NCBI GenBank assembly: GCA_030549495.1
Contig: JAUIRK010000885.1
Span: forward strand, 806,001-870,000
Length of the DNA stretch: 64,000 nucleotides
Source: Nectonema munidae
Lineage: Eukaryota; Nematomorpha; Nectonematoida; Nectonematidae
Direction: 5' to 3'
Positions 11,341-22,602 of the stretch are shown piece by piece. Made by a program: the position numbers and the translations under genes. How positions within the stretch are numbered: position 1 is the first letter of the stretch; each line of letters begins with the position of its first letter. Under the pieces are notes generated by a model. That model did not search any database. It saw nothing but the letters and a program-made list of their open reading frames with translations, and had not been told where the DNA came from.

Positions 11341-11977
11341 TAGATAGTCTGTATTTAGTTTTTTTCAAGCGAAGCTTGGCTTAGGCTTCTAGTTTTATAA
11401 TAAACAAGTTTTTCCAACTTTTTCTTATTTATAACGTTTGCTATTTTTGACACAAGTTTCTGGTAACGCTGGGTAGAACATGAGAAAATTTACTATATAT
11501 TAATTGAAAAGATATTTGACGAAAATGTGCATGTAACCAATAAATCAAAGATTTAAATAAAAATTATAAGAGGGGACATTATTAAAAGTTTTAACTCCTT
11601 TCATAGTTTTTATTCGAATCTTTGATATTGGTTAAAAATGACAATATCATGAATATCGAGTTTAGAAAGAAGAACAAAAGAACTTCGCTACAAGCTCCCC
11701 TCTAATACACACTAAAGAACCGTTGAAAAGACGATGCTGAAAAAAGAATTCTTCTAACATAAACATCCTAAGGGCAGTGAACGTGTACAATTGTCCACTC
11801 TTTGAAAGCGTAAAAAATTAGGTGGTTCACTCTAAAAGGTTTTTTAAATTATTAATATTTTAGTACACCTTCTGAGCAATCAAACAAATACGCACCTCAA
11901 AAATTAGGCATCAGAGTCCTGTCCCCTGAAATTTTTTGAAGTGGGGGAGCAAATCATTTGGGCACCTAGTCTGTTAA

Positions 11978-12107
11978 CCCATTTAAGGCCAAGCAAAGCA
12001 GACGATATCTAAAAAAACGCAGACGATTTATATTCAAAGTCATTGAAAAAAGCAGACGAAGATGAAATTACTTATGTTCCAAAATAGGAACATTGGCCGT
12101 AAATGGG
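11978..12107. mobile_element. piggyBac-type MITE, 130 bp, TTAA-flanked
   Basis: Ends CCCATTTAAGGCCA and, inverted, CCCATTTACGGCCA, flanked by TTAA at 11974-11977 and 12108-12111. Inside, GCAGACGA occurs three times. Near-identical 130-bp copy at 46217-46346 and a truncated inverted copy at 55717-55824. TTAA targets with CCC-starting termini are the hallmark of piggyBac; no transposase is present. Confidence 0.88.
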
Positions 12108-12642
12108 TTAACTTAAAAATCTATTTTTATAGGTCCTTTTTTATACACCTAACCTTATTTTTTTTTCATAAATAAACTATTTCATAATCATTATACGTCA
12201 TTATAACCATATGGTATAAAAAATAAAAACAGATTTTAAAGAGAAGTTTCTTTTATATGTTTTTCCTCAGATACTTGAGACTAGACTATAAAAGATATTT
12301 TTATGGTTTTGATAACTTAACTTTAACTATACTGGCGAAATATGGAAAGAACAGGAATTTCATGATATCTCTATAATTTTCAAGAATTTTCCAAATTTTG
12401 TTTAAAATGTCTAGTAATTGAATATAATTGCTGAAAAGACACTCCAGTTATTTCATGCAATGCCTAGCAACTACATGAAATCCCTAAGATTTTAGTATTT
12501 TCTCAATGTGGTTTCATGTAACAATACTATACAGGGATTTTCTTTTTAGAGTTTCAGTAAAAAAGATTTACACTAGTGTTTGTATCAGATGAAGCTTAAA
12601 ATAAAATGTTGCTACATGGAAAAAAAGTTAATGTAAAAATAC

Positions 12643-12777
12643 CTTCAATAGACGACTCATTTTTACTTTTACCCTTTTTTTGTATGGACGTGAATAGTTT
12701 TGAGTTGTCTCCAGACTTGTAGTTTGTTTTATATGGCATTTTCAGTGGATTTTCCATATAATCTTTTGAAGCTTGTT
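12643..12777 (-). CDS. Candidate phase-1 cassette exon of the receptor
   Basis: On the minus strand an acceptor with a pyrimidine-rich lead ends TTTTTGGATTAG (12778 and up) and a donor GTATTT follows (12642 and down). They enclose 135 bp: two bases, 44 codons, one base. This is phase 1 at both ends, exactly what is needed to sit between exons 19446-19666 and 3056-3169, and it can be included or skipped without changing frame. It encodes a hydrophilic Lys/Ser/Asn-rich segment (for example YMENPLKMPYKTNYKSGDNS) with no cysteine and no recognised domain, so it would act as a spacer after the second GFR domain. Placement rests on phase, splice sites and strand only; it could be a chance open frame. 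Confidence 0.5.
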
Positions 12778-12959
12778 CTAATCCAAAAATGTCATTATAA
12801 AGAAACAAATCATAAAGTTAAATTTAAGAGATTTTATGAGAAGTACAGAAGATCTGTTAGATTTATACAATTTTAAAGGCACCGTCTTTGATATATACAC
12901 CATGACACTAAATTGTTTACAAACTAGGCATGTCCACTCACGAGTTATTTTCTGAGTCA

Positions 12960-13414
12960 AAATAGAATATCAATGAATGTTTACATAAAGATTACATTTT
13001 CAATTATAGCAAATAGCCTGTGAGAATCGTTCATACATTTGATGGAGAAATATTTTTGTTATTGCAAGGTTTTGGTGCTGCTAAACTTTATCGATATTTC
13101 TAATGTATTAAGACATCACTTTGAATACAAAAGAAATCTCTATCCTCTTATATCAAAAACATAATTTTTAAATAGAAATTTCATGTGCTATTTTATAGGA
13201 AAACTGCGAGTGAGAAAATTGCCATCATGATAAAATTGACATCATTGCATAACTGCAATGGAGAAAACTGTGAGGTAAAAAATCAACTTTCATATTTTAG
13301 GGTATCTGAATTAAATACCTTTAAAATTGATTACTTTTTTGAAATTGAATAAAATTTTCTCTAGGTTCGGAAAGTTTTCAACTAATTTTTATATTTAGTA
13401 AGAATAGAAACGAA
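12960..13414. other. Intronic sequence, nothing recognised
   Basis: No repeat or coding signal was found here. The stretch 12108-12642 on the other side of the candidate cassette exon is equally featureless. Confidence 0.35.
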
Positions 13415-13648
13415 GAATATAATAGGATAGTATTTCGACTCTATGCGTTTTTTTCAACTTAAGTCAAGCAGAAAGCATCGGGGATGTATTTTGTGGTGAA
13501 GAAATAATAAAAAAAGAGTATGGAATCCTATCCTTATATCTCCACCACAAAAATTACGCTTTCTGCTTGACTTTAGCTGAAAAAGACTCACTACTCATAG
13601 AGTCGAAATCTTCTTTTAATAAAGATGTCCTCCTATCCTACTATATTC
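13415..13648. mobile_element. Fold-back MITE, 234 bp
   Basis: Outer inverted ends GAATATAATAGGATAG (13415-13430) and its near complement (13633-13648). Further inverted pairs ATTTCGACTCTAT, AAGTCAAGCAGAAAGC and a central GGATAGGATTCCATAC-type stem make most of the element a long imperfect hairpin. No coding capacity. Confidence 0.7.
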
Positions 13649-14081
13649 CTCACTTATATTTTGCAATAGATAATATAACAGCCCTTTAGCCTCACCCTTA
13701 TTTAATAGGAATATATACATTTAAGTATACTCAATAAAATGCTCTTTTTCTATAAAATAAGGTAAGGTGAAAAGAATATCATGATTTTATATATTCACGT
13801 AAACATGGATCTCCAACACATTTCAATTCTTACAAAAGGTCACCTTTGATAACTTTCATTTATTATTCTACATAAAGCACTTCTTAAAAAATGTATAGAT
13901 GGCTGAGGATCTGTTTAACTAAAGACCATTGCTCCTTTATTAATAAGAAATTATGTTTGCAAACTTTTTTGTTTAAAGATGCCGAACCACTTTCAAATTA
14001 ATAATTTAGAAGAAATAACGTCATTTATCATCTTATTTCATCTCATTTCGACAGAAAAATATATCATAGGAGATGGTAAAC

Positions 14082-17000
14082 GGAGAAGCATTGAATGTGG
14101 AGAAGAATTGAACATTTTTCTTTTTTTTGATCTTGCCGCATTTGATGCATATGGTTTGCTTTCTACGCAAGAAGCATTTATTTTTCTCATCACTTCACTG
14201 CCACACATCGCATAATCACTTCTCACATCACATTTTCACACTTATTCACAATAATTAGTGTGGAAGGGGAAAGGCAGACAATTTTTAAGTGTCTGAACTG
14301 AACTTTTTCTTTTTTTGTTTTGCCGCATTTGAAGCATATGGTTTGCTACTAATAAAAGAAGCTTTATTTTCCTCATCCTTCACTACCACACTGTTTTACT
14401 ATACCTCACTATCATTATTTTCTAACTCTTTTTGTTTTTTTTTTCTTCTTAATTTGTTTCTTTGAAGTGCTTATTGAAGGTTACTTATATTTTAAAAAAA
14501 GGTTTTTTAGTACTTTACTTATTATTGTACAAGACCGTCGTGTCCAGGTAAACTTTTTTATTTCAAGTTATTTTTGAAGCTTTTTTATATTAACTTTAAT
14601 AAAATTTTCATATTTACTCTAGCACTAATTAAATAAATAGTTTTTTGATTTTTTTAAATTCTATTTGAATACATGCTTAGAATTACGTTTAGAACAGTTT
14701 GAAAGTTTAATATAACTATTTTTACATCTGAAAACGTTAGATACTTTGCAATTAAACAATTTTTTTATAAACTCAATAAAATATATGATAGTTTTTTTAT
14801 TAAAATGTTAAAAATATTATTTTTTTAAATAATGTAATCTTACTTTATAAATAATTGTTAGTAGTTGGTTTTTTGCTTATTTAAATTTTTTTTTCTATTT
14901 TTTTGTTTTTTCTTCTAAAAATTATAGGTTTATGAGAGTAGTGATCAATAACCATTGTTATTATATAAGTTTTATTATGAGGGTTTTTTTAATTTATTAC
15001 AAATTTTAGGAAGAATTATCTACAAAAAATCGCCAGCACCCCAAAATTGTATTACACAATCATGATAAAATAAAAAAGAGTGGCTAATTCAATAGAAATA
15101 AGATCGGCGAAACTCTATAAAGCAACCAGCCTTATTTATCAGTATTTTTTGAAGAAATATAACTTTTAATTAAAAAATTTTTTAGGATAACCAACTAACC
15201 AGGAAGAAAGTACACACAAGACAAACAATTCTCCGAAGAATTCGATACATAAAAAAGATTAAACCCCAAATTGATTACCTTTACAATCCCCAAAAATACC
15301 AAACAATAAATGGGGTACCTTTTTACAACACAAATATTTCCATCAAATAAAGGCTCATAGTTTTCTGGCAAAATTTTTAATTATTTAAATCAAGTTACAA
15401 CAATCGAAAATATTTATATTGATGGTACTTTCAAAAATCACCTGACATGTTTCTTCAAATCGTAACAATTCATACTTTCCACAATAAAGTGCAGCTACCT
15501 ATTTTGTTTCCGCTTGTGTAAAAAGAAGAAATTACAAGTTTTATTTTCTTTCTATTTTTGGTTTAACATTGTTGCTTTTATTTAAGAGAAATTTATAAAG
15601 TTTTAAAGTTACATGTTAATGTTTCTCAAGTAAAGACTATTACATCGATTATGAAAGTGCTATTTTTCTGCTAATAAAAATTTTTTTACTAAAATTTTTA
15701 CTAAAACTATAATATAAATTTTTTTAGGAATTTCCAAACCAATTTACAGGGCTATTTTCTTTTTCCCAAAGTTTTATAGAAAAGTCAAGCTTAGTTATGG
15801 AAGTTATACTCAACCAATCTTTCGCAAGTTATCAATTTTTTTTCTTCTTTTCTTCCCCTTTTGGTCTTTTTATTTTAATTCTATTATATTTCGTTTTTTT
15901 TAACTATCAAGATATTTTTTTAATTTTATTTATATTGTATTTTTATTTTTTTAATTTAGGTTAAAGTAGTGTTAGAAATAATTTAATGAATGTTTTTAAT
16001 ATGAAGAATTTTTCCTATATTTTGAATCTGGTTTAATTTAAATGATTTGAAAAGTTGGAATGTATAAAAGGAAAGTGAGAACTAATAACCACTGTGAAGG
16101 TTTTCACAACAGGTTGAATAAATTTTGATTTGTTTTAGATTTTTACTTTTATCTTTAAAATTTTTAGTATGAAATCTTGCTTACCTCAAGAAAGAAAAAT
16201 GTTTGGGAAGTTTTTTCCTTTTTTATAAATTGTGAAGAAAAATTGTGGAAAGATATGACGAAATTGAAGTGTTGCCGGATTTGTTGGAGTGGCGGAAGTA
16301 AGAAAAAAAAGAGGAAAAAGAAAAGCAACGAGAGAATATATGAAGAATACAATGATGACAAAAAGTGTTCTTTTTCTCAAAGAATTTCTTCATATGTTTG
16401 TGCTAAAATCTTGATTTGGAAGAAATTAAGATAATATATTTTAGATTTTTCTATTTTAAATAGAAGACTAGTTTAGAATGTAACTATTTTAAACTAATAT
16501 ATTTTATATTTATGTTTATATCTATTTTTGTTTTTTTATGTTATATTATGTTTTATATTGTGTTTATATTTATATTTTTTTATTAAAATAAAATAATTTT
16601 TTTATATTTTTTAGAAAAATATTTTTATAATATTATTTTAAAAATAAAAATTAGTATAAAATATTTTAATTTATTTTTAAAAAAAAATAATTAGTTTTTA
16701 AATATTTATAATATATTAATATATAGGTTGAAATGAATTTAAAATATTTATGTTAAATGAAAAAGTTTAAAAAATAAAAAATTCGTTTTTTGGCAACTGG
16801 GTTTGGTGAGTTTTTTAACTTAAGTCCTTTTACTTTTGTTTCATAGATAATGTAAAATAAAATAAAATTAAATACTTGAAAACATCTAATATTGGTATTA
16901 TAATTAACTAAAATAAGTATATAAAATTTTTACAATTAAAATTATTCTCAAAATTAAATATTTTAATCATACGGTAAAAAATATAAATATTAGTTTATTT

Positions 17001-17342
17001 ACTAAATAATTATTTCTAAAAGTAATTAATGTTCAATTAAAAATTGTCTCCTTTCCCCTTCCACATAATTATTTTGTAGTTTTTAAATATAATATTTATA
17101 ATATTTTAAAATATAATAATTCATTACAATAATATAATATTTATCATTCTGTGATAGTGAAGAAATGAGTGAATAATAAGTGATTAAGTTGGAAGTGAAT
17201 AAGTGTGAAATGTGATTGAGAAGTGATTATGGATGTGTGGCAGTGAAGTGATGAGGAAAATAAATGTTCTTGGTAAAAGAAAATATGCATAAATGGCAAA
17301 TAAAAAAAAAAATTTAATTCTTCTCCACATTCAATGCTTCTC
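14082..17342 (+). mobile_element. Mutator-like (MULE) transposon, 3.3 kb
   Basis: Inverted ends match from GGAGAAGCATTGAATGTGGA (14082-14101) against its complement ending at 17342. They continue through CACTTCACTGCCACACATC, CACACTTATTCAC and GTGGAAGGGGAAAGG to about 14285 and 17038, giving arms of 200-300 bp. Inside, plus-strand fragments match MULE transposases: YIDGTFKNHLTCFF (about 15410-15455, first catalytic Asp region, followed by a TIHTFHN-type segment) and RTNNHCEGFHNRLNKF (16079-16126). The interior has many stops and homopolymer runs. I could not define a 9-10 bp target duplication. Confidence 0.72.
15170..16434 (+). pseudogene. MULE transposase, decayed fragments
   Basis: Fragments in shifting frames recover a MULE transposase: the D-G-T-F catalytic start near 15410-15455, a leucine-rich continuation to about 15540, then the conserved R-T-N-N-x-x-E-G-F-H box at 16079-16126. 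Beyond it is an open frame (16164-16434) beginning EILLTSRKKNVWEVFSFFIN and ending in a CCRICWSGG plus polylysine tail. The spacing between the boxes is enlarged by AT-rich DNA that may be introns or decay. No continuous frame exists, so this copy looks inactive. Confidence 0.6.
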
Positions 17343-17541
17343 CTAGAACCTAGGAGATTAGGTTTGGAAAGATACGAATAATATACGTGAGAGACCAATC
17401 TATAAAATGTTATGCATATTGATTTATCCGCTTAAGCTCTCAAGATTTTTAACAACTATGTTTATATGAACATTCAAATTTTTTATCAATAATCATTGAA
17501 CCTAGATACATAGAATAAATCTATTTTATATCATCCTATAC

Positions 17542-19190
17542 CAGGGGTGGGGGGAACTTCTTCGGAGTAAAGGCCAGATTTGCACCGTACACTCCGCTAA
17601 AAGGCCGCAAATAATAAGCATGCAAGTTCTTATATAATAGATATTTTGCAGTTAGTGACATAATTACATTTTAATTTGCATGAAAATGTAAACACATTAC
17701 AAAGAATACATACAAAATTTATTATTCAATTACTTTATTAATCATTTAATGACTTCTCTGAGATTGTTTCTGCTGAACCAGGATTGGAATATTTGGTTCA
17801 AACGTGGCTGTTTTGAGCTTGGGTTTCAAAGTGTTCATCTGTGATCTGAGCCATCAAAGCATTCTTGATTTGTCTCATGTAAGAGAATGTAGAGATATGT
17901 CGTGGAGAAACACGATATCAATCGACGTGCATGTTCACAGAGACTATTATCGAATTCCGATTTACCAATGTTATCTTCAGATAACTCGATGAACTCCATT
18001 TGAAACTCTTCTGGTGCTTCAGAAAATTCAAGTATCTGAGGTTGGAAAGCTAGCTTTAAAATTATTTCATTCTTCTCAAAATACCTGAATCTTTCATCAT
18101 ATTCCTTGGTCAGTGAATATAAAACTATTTGGTATCTTTCAAAAGATTCAACAGTGTTTTCTTTTCTTTCATACATTAACTTTGTTAACTCGAAAAAATG
18201 ATTTTCCAAAAGTTTTGACTTTTCAAGTAGTGATCGAAAAAAGACAACTTCTTGCTAAATGCCAGAATTTTTTTGCCATATATCGTAAATAGACTTATTT
18301 TTACCATACAGCGAATCATTTAACTCATTCTTCTTTGACATAATATAATCACAGAAAGGCAACACCTTGAAGAAAATTTGCATCTGATAATTCGCAATTT
18401 TGATCGTTCTCACAATAGAGGTCAATTATTTTCTCACGCAAAGAGAAAATTTTCATTAAGAATTGACCTTGTGATAACCCAGCGCAATTTTGAATGGTAG
18501 GGCAAATCTACACTGATCTCATCATTCAACATGAGCATTTGTCGAAACTGCTATGCCTTATAGCATTGGCTCGGATAAAGTTTACTATACCCACAACTTT
18601 TTTCAAAGTGGCATCGAGAATGACAGATTTAGCACAGAGATTTTGTTGATGTAAAATGCAATGAAAGGAAATGAGAGCATTATTATTTACAACTTCTTTT
18701 TTAAGACGTGTAATGAACTCTTCATTTTTTGCTCATAGATGGAGCATCATCTGTGCACACGCGCACTATATTTGTGAAATTTAGACCTTATTCACAAAAT
18801 CTCTTTGAAATCGTCGAAAACATCGATTCTCCGTGTCCTCCCTTGCCTAAAGCAAGCAATTATTCATATACATCAAATTGTGCAGTTACAGCACGAACAA
18901 AATACAATACTTGTGCGGAATCAGTTGCATCTGTTGATTCATCCAAAGCTACCGCATAATAAGTAGTGTCTTTTTGAATTATGTTTTTAACTGGTCTGTT
19001 ACAATTTTGGGCTAATTCATGCTGACGATCTGTAATAGTTCTTCTTGACAGAGGTATATCTTTATATTTATTAATCTTATCTGGATCTAGGCATCTTACT
19101 TGAATAACACACTCTTTTATTAACTCTGCATCGCTAAAAGTCTTACCTTTTTTCCAAGCAAATATACAACTTCGTAACTGGCCTGAGTCG
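17542..19190 (-). mobile_element. hAT element (GTF2IRD2-like), right end missing
   Basis: The left terminus CAGGGGTGGGGGGAACTTC (17542-17560) is a typical hAT end. Transposase reads on the minus strand: VALDESTDATDSAQVL (about 18911-18958, first catalytic Asp), then NIVRVCTDDAPSM (about 18736-18775), and a C-terminal region at 18209-17835 with PEEFQMEFIELSEDN and a decayed LISCFSTTYLY dimerisation core. Several stops and shifts interrupt it. No matching right terminus was found before exon 19446-19666, so the upstream part has been deleted or degraded. Confidence 0.72.
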
Positions 19191-19445
19191 AATCTTTATG
19201 TGGATGTATCACTTTATGAAAAAATAGTTTTTGCTTTTATTTTCCCTCTTTTATCTAACTAAAGTATTGACATTTATATATTTTATTATTATAAGAGTGA
19301 TCGATGCGATTGATTTCTCAAATTTTCTAACCTTTTAACTTGAAACAAATGAATTTTTGTGTAGAATCAAATTAATGAATTCTATACTGTATAATCTTAG
19401 TCTCAAGAGGAAAGCACTTAGAAAAAAGAAGAAAAAGAGAAGTAC

Positions 19446-19666
19446 CTGTGCATGTATTGTTGAAAAGAAGATTGTGGAACTCCATGCAAGTGTGTAGCTC
19501 ATTCTGGTCGGAATTGTGATCAGTGTCGTTGCAAGTGCAGTCCTTGACCATCAACTGCGTCTTCATTATGCCAATGATGGACTCTCTGCACATGGACAAC
19601 TCGCTCTCACACTCTCCACTCATGCCACTTGCTTTGCAAAACTTCAAATACTTCTCTAACTGATCG
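19446..19666 (-). CDS. Gfrl: GFR-alpha-like receptor, second GFR domain exon
   Basis: Acceptor ATCTTTTAAG (19667 and up) and donor GTACTT (19445 and down) bound a 221-bp exon. It completes the Thr codon left open by exon 30072-30396 and ends in phase 1. It finishes the first GFR domain's last helix (DQLEKYLKFC, 11 residues after the preceding Cys, the family spacing). It then carries the next domain: paired cysteines in MSGECESELSMC, the helix ESIIGIMKTQL, the KDCTCND turn and CMEFHNLLFNNTCTG. These correspond to the D3 pattern of vertebrate GDNF-family co-receptors. A competing acceptor at 19690-19691 gives a longer exon but the wrong phase for the upstream exon. Such receptors are extracellular, disulfide-rich and membrane-tethered. 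Confidence 0.85.
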
Positions 19667-20373
19667 CTTAAAAGATGCAAACGCTCAATCTAACATACGA
19701 GAAGTGGGAAATAGAACCACGTTGAGTTTCATTTTTTTTATTTTTTCAAACACCTTTCCTGAAATATGTTTTAACTCCTTCAGGACCAGAATTTTGAAGA
19801 CTAATCGTCTGCTGTCTTTTCAATGATATTATATATATATTTATAAAACAGATAGTTTTTATTTTTTTCGAGATTTTTTAGTTTTAACCTCAAAAGGTTG
19901 AAAGACCAAACGGCGATGTATATATTAGATAAATTAAAGGAAATACCAAAGGAAACTTTGTCTGTCTCATACTAAAATTATTTTAAATATTTTGAGCGCT
20001 GCTCATTCTCTAAAAATGTCAATAATATACAATTTTAATATAGGCTTCCAAAAAAAAAAATCCATATGAAAATTGATAAATTTTATATTTTGAACAACTA
20101 TAAAAAAAATTATCGACAATATTATGCCAATTCTAATTTATTTATTTGAGAAAAAACATAGTAGTAGAATTGATAAAGCAAACATAATAATCAATTGCAC
20201 TACATAACAATAGTCAAATTAACTTTGTCCAGAAATGAACCAGCATCTGTACAAAGGACACATTGTTAACAGACATTTATAAAAAGTTAAAGAAGAAATT
20301 GAAAATGACATTTAAAAAAATATTTTTAATAGGACACTGGTATCGCATTTAGCTCAAAAGTTTATATTATAAC
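19667..20373. other. Intron with a possible TTAA-type MITE fragment
   Basis: TTAACTCCTTCAGGACCAGA at 19770-19789, followed by GACTAATCGTCTGCTGTC, resembles the left half of the TTAA-flanked MITE at 34599-34703; a matching right end is not clear. The rest, to 20373, shows nothing recognised. Confidence 0.4.
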
Positions 20374-21529
20374 CAGGGCGAGTAAAAGTCAATAAAGTCA
20401 ACTTTTATTTCCGTTTAGCAAAAACTCTTTGAAGAAGATCTTTACTTGTTTAGTTTAAATATTTTTGAACTAATTTCAAATTTTTAAGTCAATCAAAGTC
20501 AATTTTTTGAGTTTAGGTCAATAAAGTCAATTTTTATATTTAACACTTTTTGATTCAATGTGCCTAAAATTGTTATAAGCGTACATAAAAGATTTCTTCT
20601 TTATATCAACACTTCCACAACAGTTGGGCTTTTTTTCATCTAATAAAAAGTTTTACTGTAAAGTTTGCCTGACTGAGGTTAAACATGAAGAAGTTTTTTG
20701 TAAGACAAATTTTTTTTTTGACAAACGCGGTTACATACGATATATCCGCTGCAGAAGTTATGGAATTTTATTCCCAAACTTTTTTATCATTGCATGTTTT
20801 TTACATCATTTACACAAGTTTACCTTAAAAGTTAAGTTTTCCTCCAAAATTGTAGATTACCGGCATTAAATCATTCAAAATTAATAATAGAAAAAGACGT
20901 TCTCTTTTCAAACCTATCGGCAACACTTCAGTTCCAATTGTAACGAAATTGACAAATTGGTTGCAAGCAGCAAAATATTTTCATTAAAATCTTCCAGCAG
21001 TGAAGAAATTAATGATGCAGATGATGGAATTTTATTGCCAAAAGAAATTGTTAAAAAAGAAAATCTGTGTCAAAACTTGTTAACAATAATTAGAGAATAT
21101 TTACGATTCATTGATTTAGTCGGAAAAAGTCAAAATAGAGACATTTTTAGTCGAAGATGCCTTTACTTGTTTCAACATTATTTCATTTAAGACGAAGGTG
21201 GCGTTAAAAGTTATCTTGAAAATAGATTCAAATAAAATAAATCAATAAAATCATGAATATGGAAAACTCTCAAATCTCTCGCAGTACTTATCCCAAATTA
21301 CAAAATTGTCAAGTTTTAACTTTAGAAGTAGAAAGATCTTTTTCTAAACTGAAAAAACTGCTAGAAAATGATCGAATTTTAAATCAGAAAATGTCATTAA
21401 TTATATGTTGTTGTATTACAAAGTCATGGATTCTTTGAAATAATTTTCAATACTTTCTCTAAAGTGTTCATAGTTGTTGAATTCAATGAAAGTTTAAAAA
21501 TTCAATAGAGTCAATTTTTCCTTGCCCTG
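20374..21529 (+). mobile_element. hAT element with perfect 8-bp target duplication
   Basis: Ends CAGGGCGAGTAAAAGTCAAT (20374) and, inverted, CAGGGCAAGGAAAAATTGAC (to 21529), flanked exactly by ATTATAAC at 20366-20373 and 21530-21537. The plus-strand interior is a decayed, shortened transposase. The clearest part is the C-terminal dimerisation motif EVERSFSKLKKLLENDR (about 21327-21377). An upstream acidic frame is at 20957-21187. At 1156 bp it is internally deleted relative to autonomous hATs. A terminus sharing AAAAGTCAATAAAGTCAA recurs at 30446, so the family has another copy in this gene. Confidence 0.88.
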
Positions 21530-21879
21530 ATTATAACATTGAATGCGTTCTTTTAAATAATCTAGCGCAAACTGTAAGGAGAACGTGCAATTCGCGAACC
21601 AGAAGGGATTCTTCACAAAACGATTACAAAGTGTAGTTGGATGTTTGACGTAAAAATTAATTGAAACACTGTCTTTTAGTATTTTGTCGATGGTGAATCA
21701 AAAAAGGGTTTTATAACCTCAAGACATCTTTTGCATAAATAAATTTCCACTAAAATTATAAATATGAATTTTCATTTAATTTTGAATGAATGAATTTCGA
21801 AAAAAAAGAATAAAATTTCAAGACAAAAAAATTAGAGAATTTTTAATTTTAGGGATATAATAGTTATATTGGCGATGTT

Positions 21880-22345
21880 TTCGATACTGGAATAGCACTA
21901 CCATTATATAAAGCCCTGATATGCCCACACCTTGAATATGGTAACGTAATATCCCATCCAACGCGTACAAAAGATATGAAAAATTTAGAAAAAGTGCAAA
22001 GATTTATAACCAAAGGCTTGAAAATCTAGATTATAAGGAAAGACTACATACATTAACTTTGCCATCTTTAACGTACAAGTACAAACAACGTAATGATAAG
22101 ATCACGGTATTCAATATAAACAACAAATGCATGGACGTAAACTCTACTGTTTTACCTGCTTTTTCTCTGAGAAATTCAAGAAACCATGGAAAAAAATTTA
22201 TGAAAATGAGATGAACAAAACGTTTTCTCAAGGCCTCATTTTCGAATAGAATTATACACGACTGAAATAATCTCCTTAAGCATGTCGTTGATTCCCCCTC
22301 TTTGCAAATCTTCAAAAACGGCCTTGATTTTTGCCTTTGATTAAT
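21880..22345 (+). mobile_element. LINE 3' fragment (CR1/Jockey-like RT tail)
   Basis: Plus-strand translation in two frames gives YKALICPHLEYGNVISHPTR, LEKVQRFI, YKERLHTLTLPSLTYK and HVVDSPSLQIFKNGLD. These are the thumb and C-terminal boxes that end Jockey/CR1/RTE-type reverse transcriptases. At least one frameshift (about 22015) and several stops are present. The catalytic YxDD region is absent, as expected of a 5'-truncated insertion. The minus-strand open frame here is a shadow. Confidence 0.8.
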
Positions 22346-22602
22346 CGAACTCCTTACTTTGTACTATCAATCATAAGACTAACCCTGGATTAATTCACAT
22401 TTTCATTCTTTTCACACGATGCGATCCTCACAAGCTTATACTTACTTTTTATTTTCGCTTAATAAATTATGTTGTTTTTTTTTGAAAAATAAAATTCCAA
22501 ACTTCATGTAAGGATATTTTATAATCTTGAAACTATAATAAGATATATATGAATGAATGTGTTCTTTCTGAATAAAAAATACCTATTTGAGACATGTGGC
22601 AT

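Noticed and set aside
18729-18959. Plus-strand open frame
   Set aside because: Complement of the catalytic region of the minus-strand hAT transposase.
19667-19689. Longer version of the second GFR exon using the acceptor at 19690
   Set aside because: That start is phase 0 and cannot follow the exon ending at 30072; the acceptor at 19667 gives the right phase and the family's 11-residue Cys spacing.
22031-22315. Minus-strand open frame
   Set aside because: The plus strand here reads as the conserved end of a LINE reverse transcriptase.
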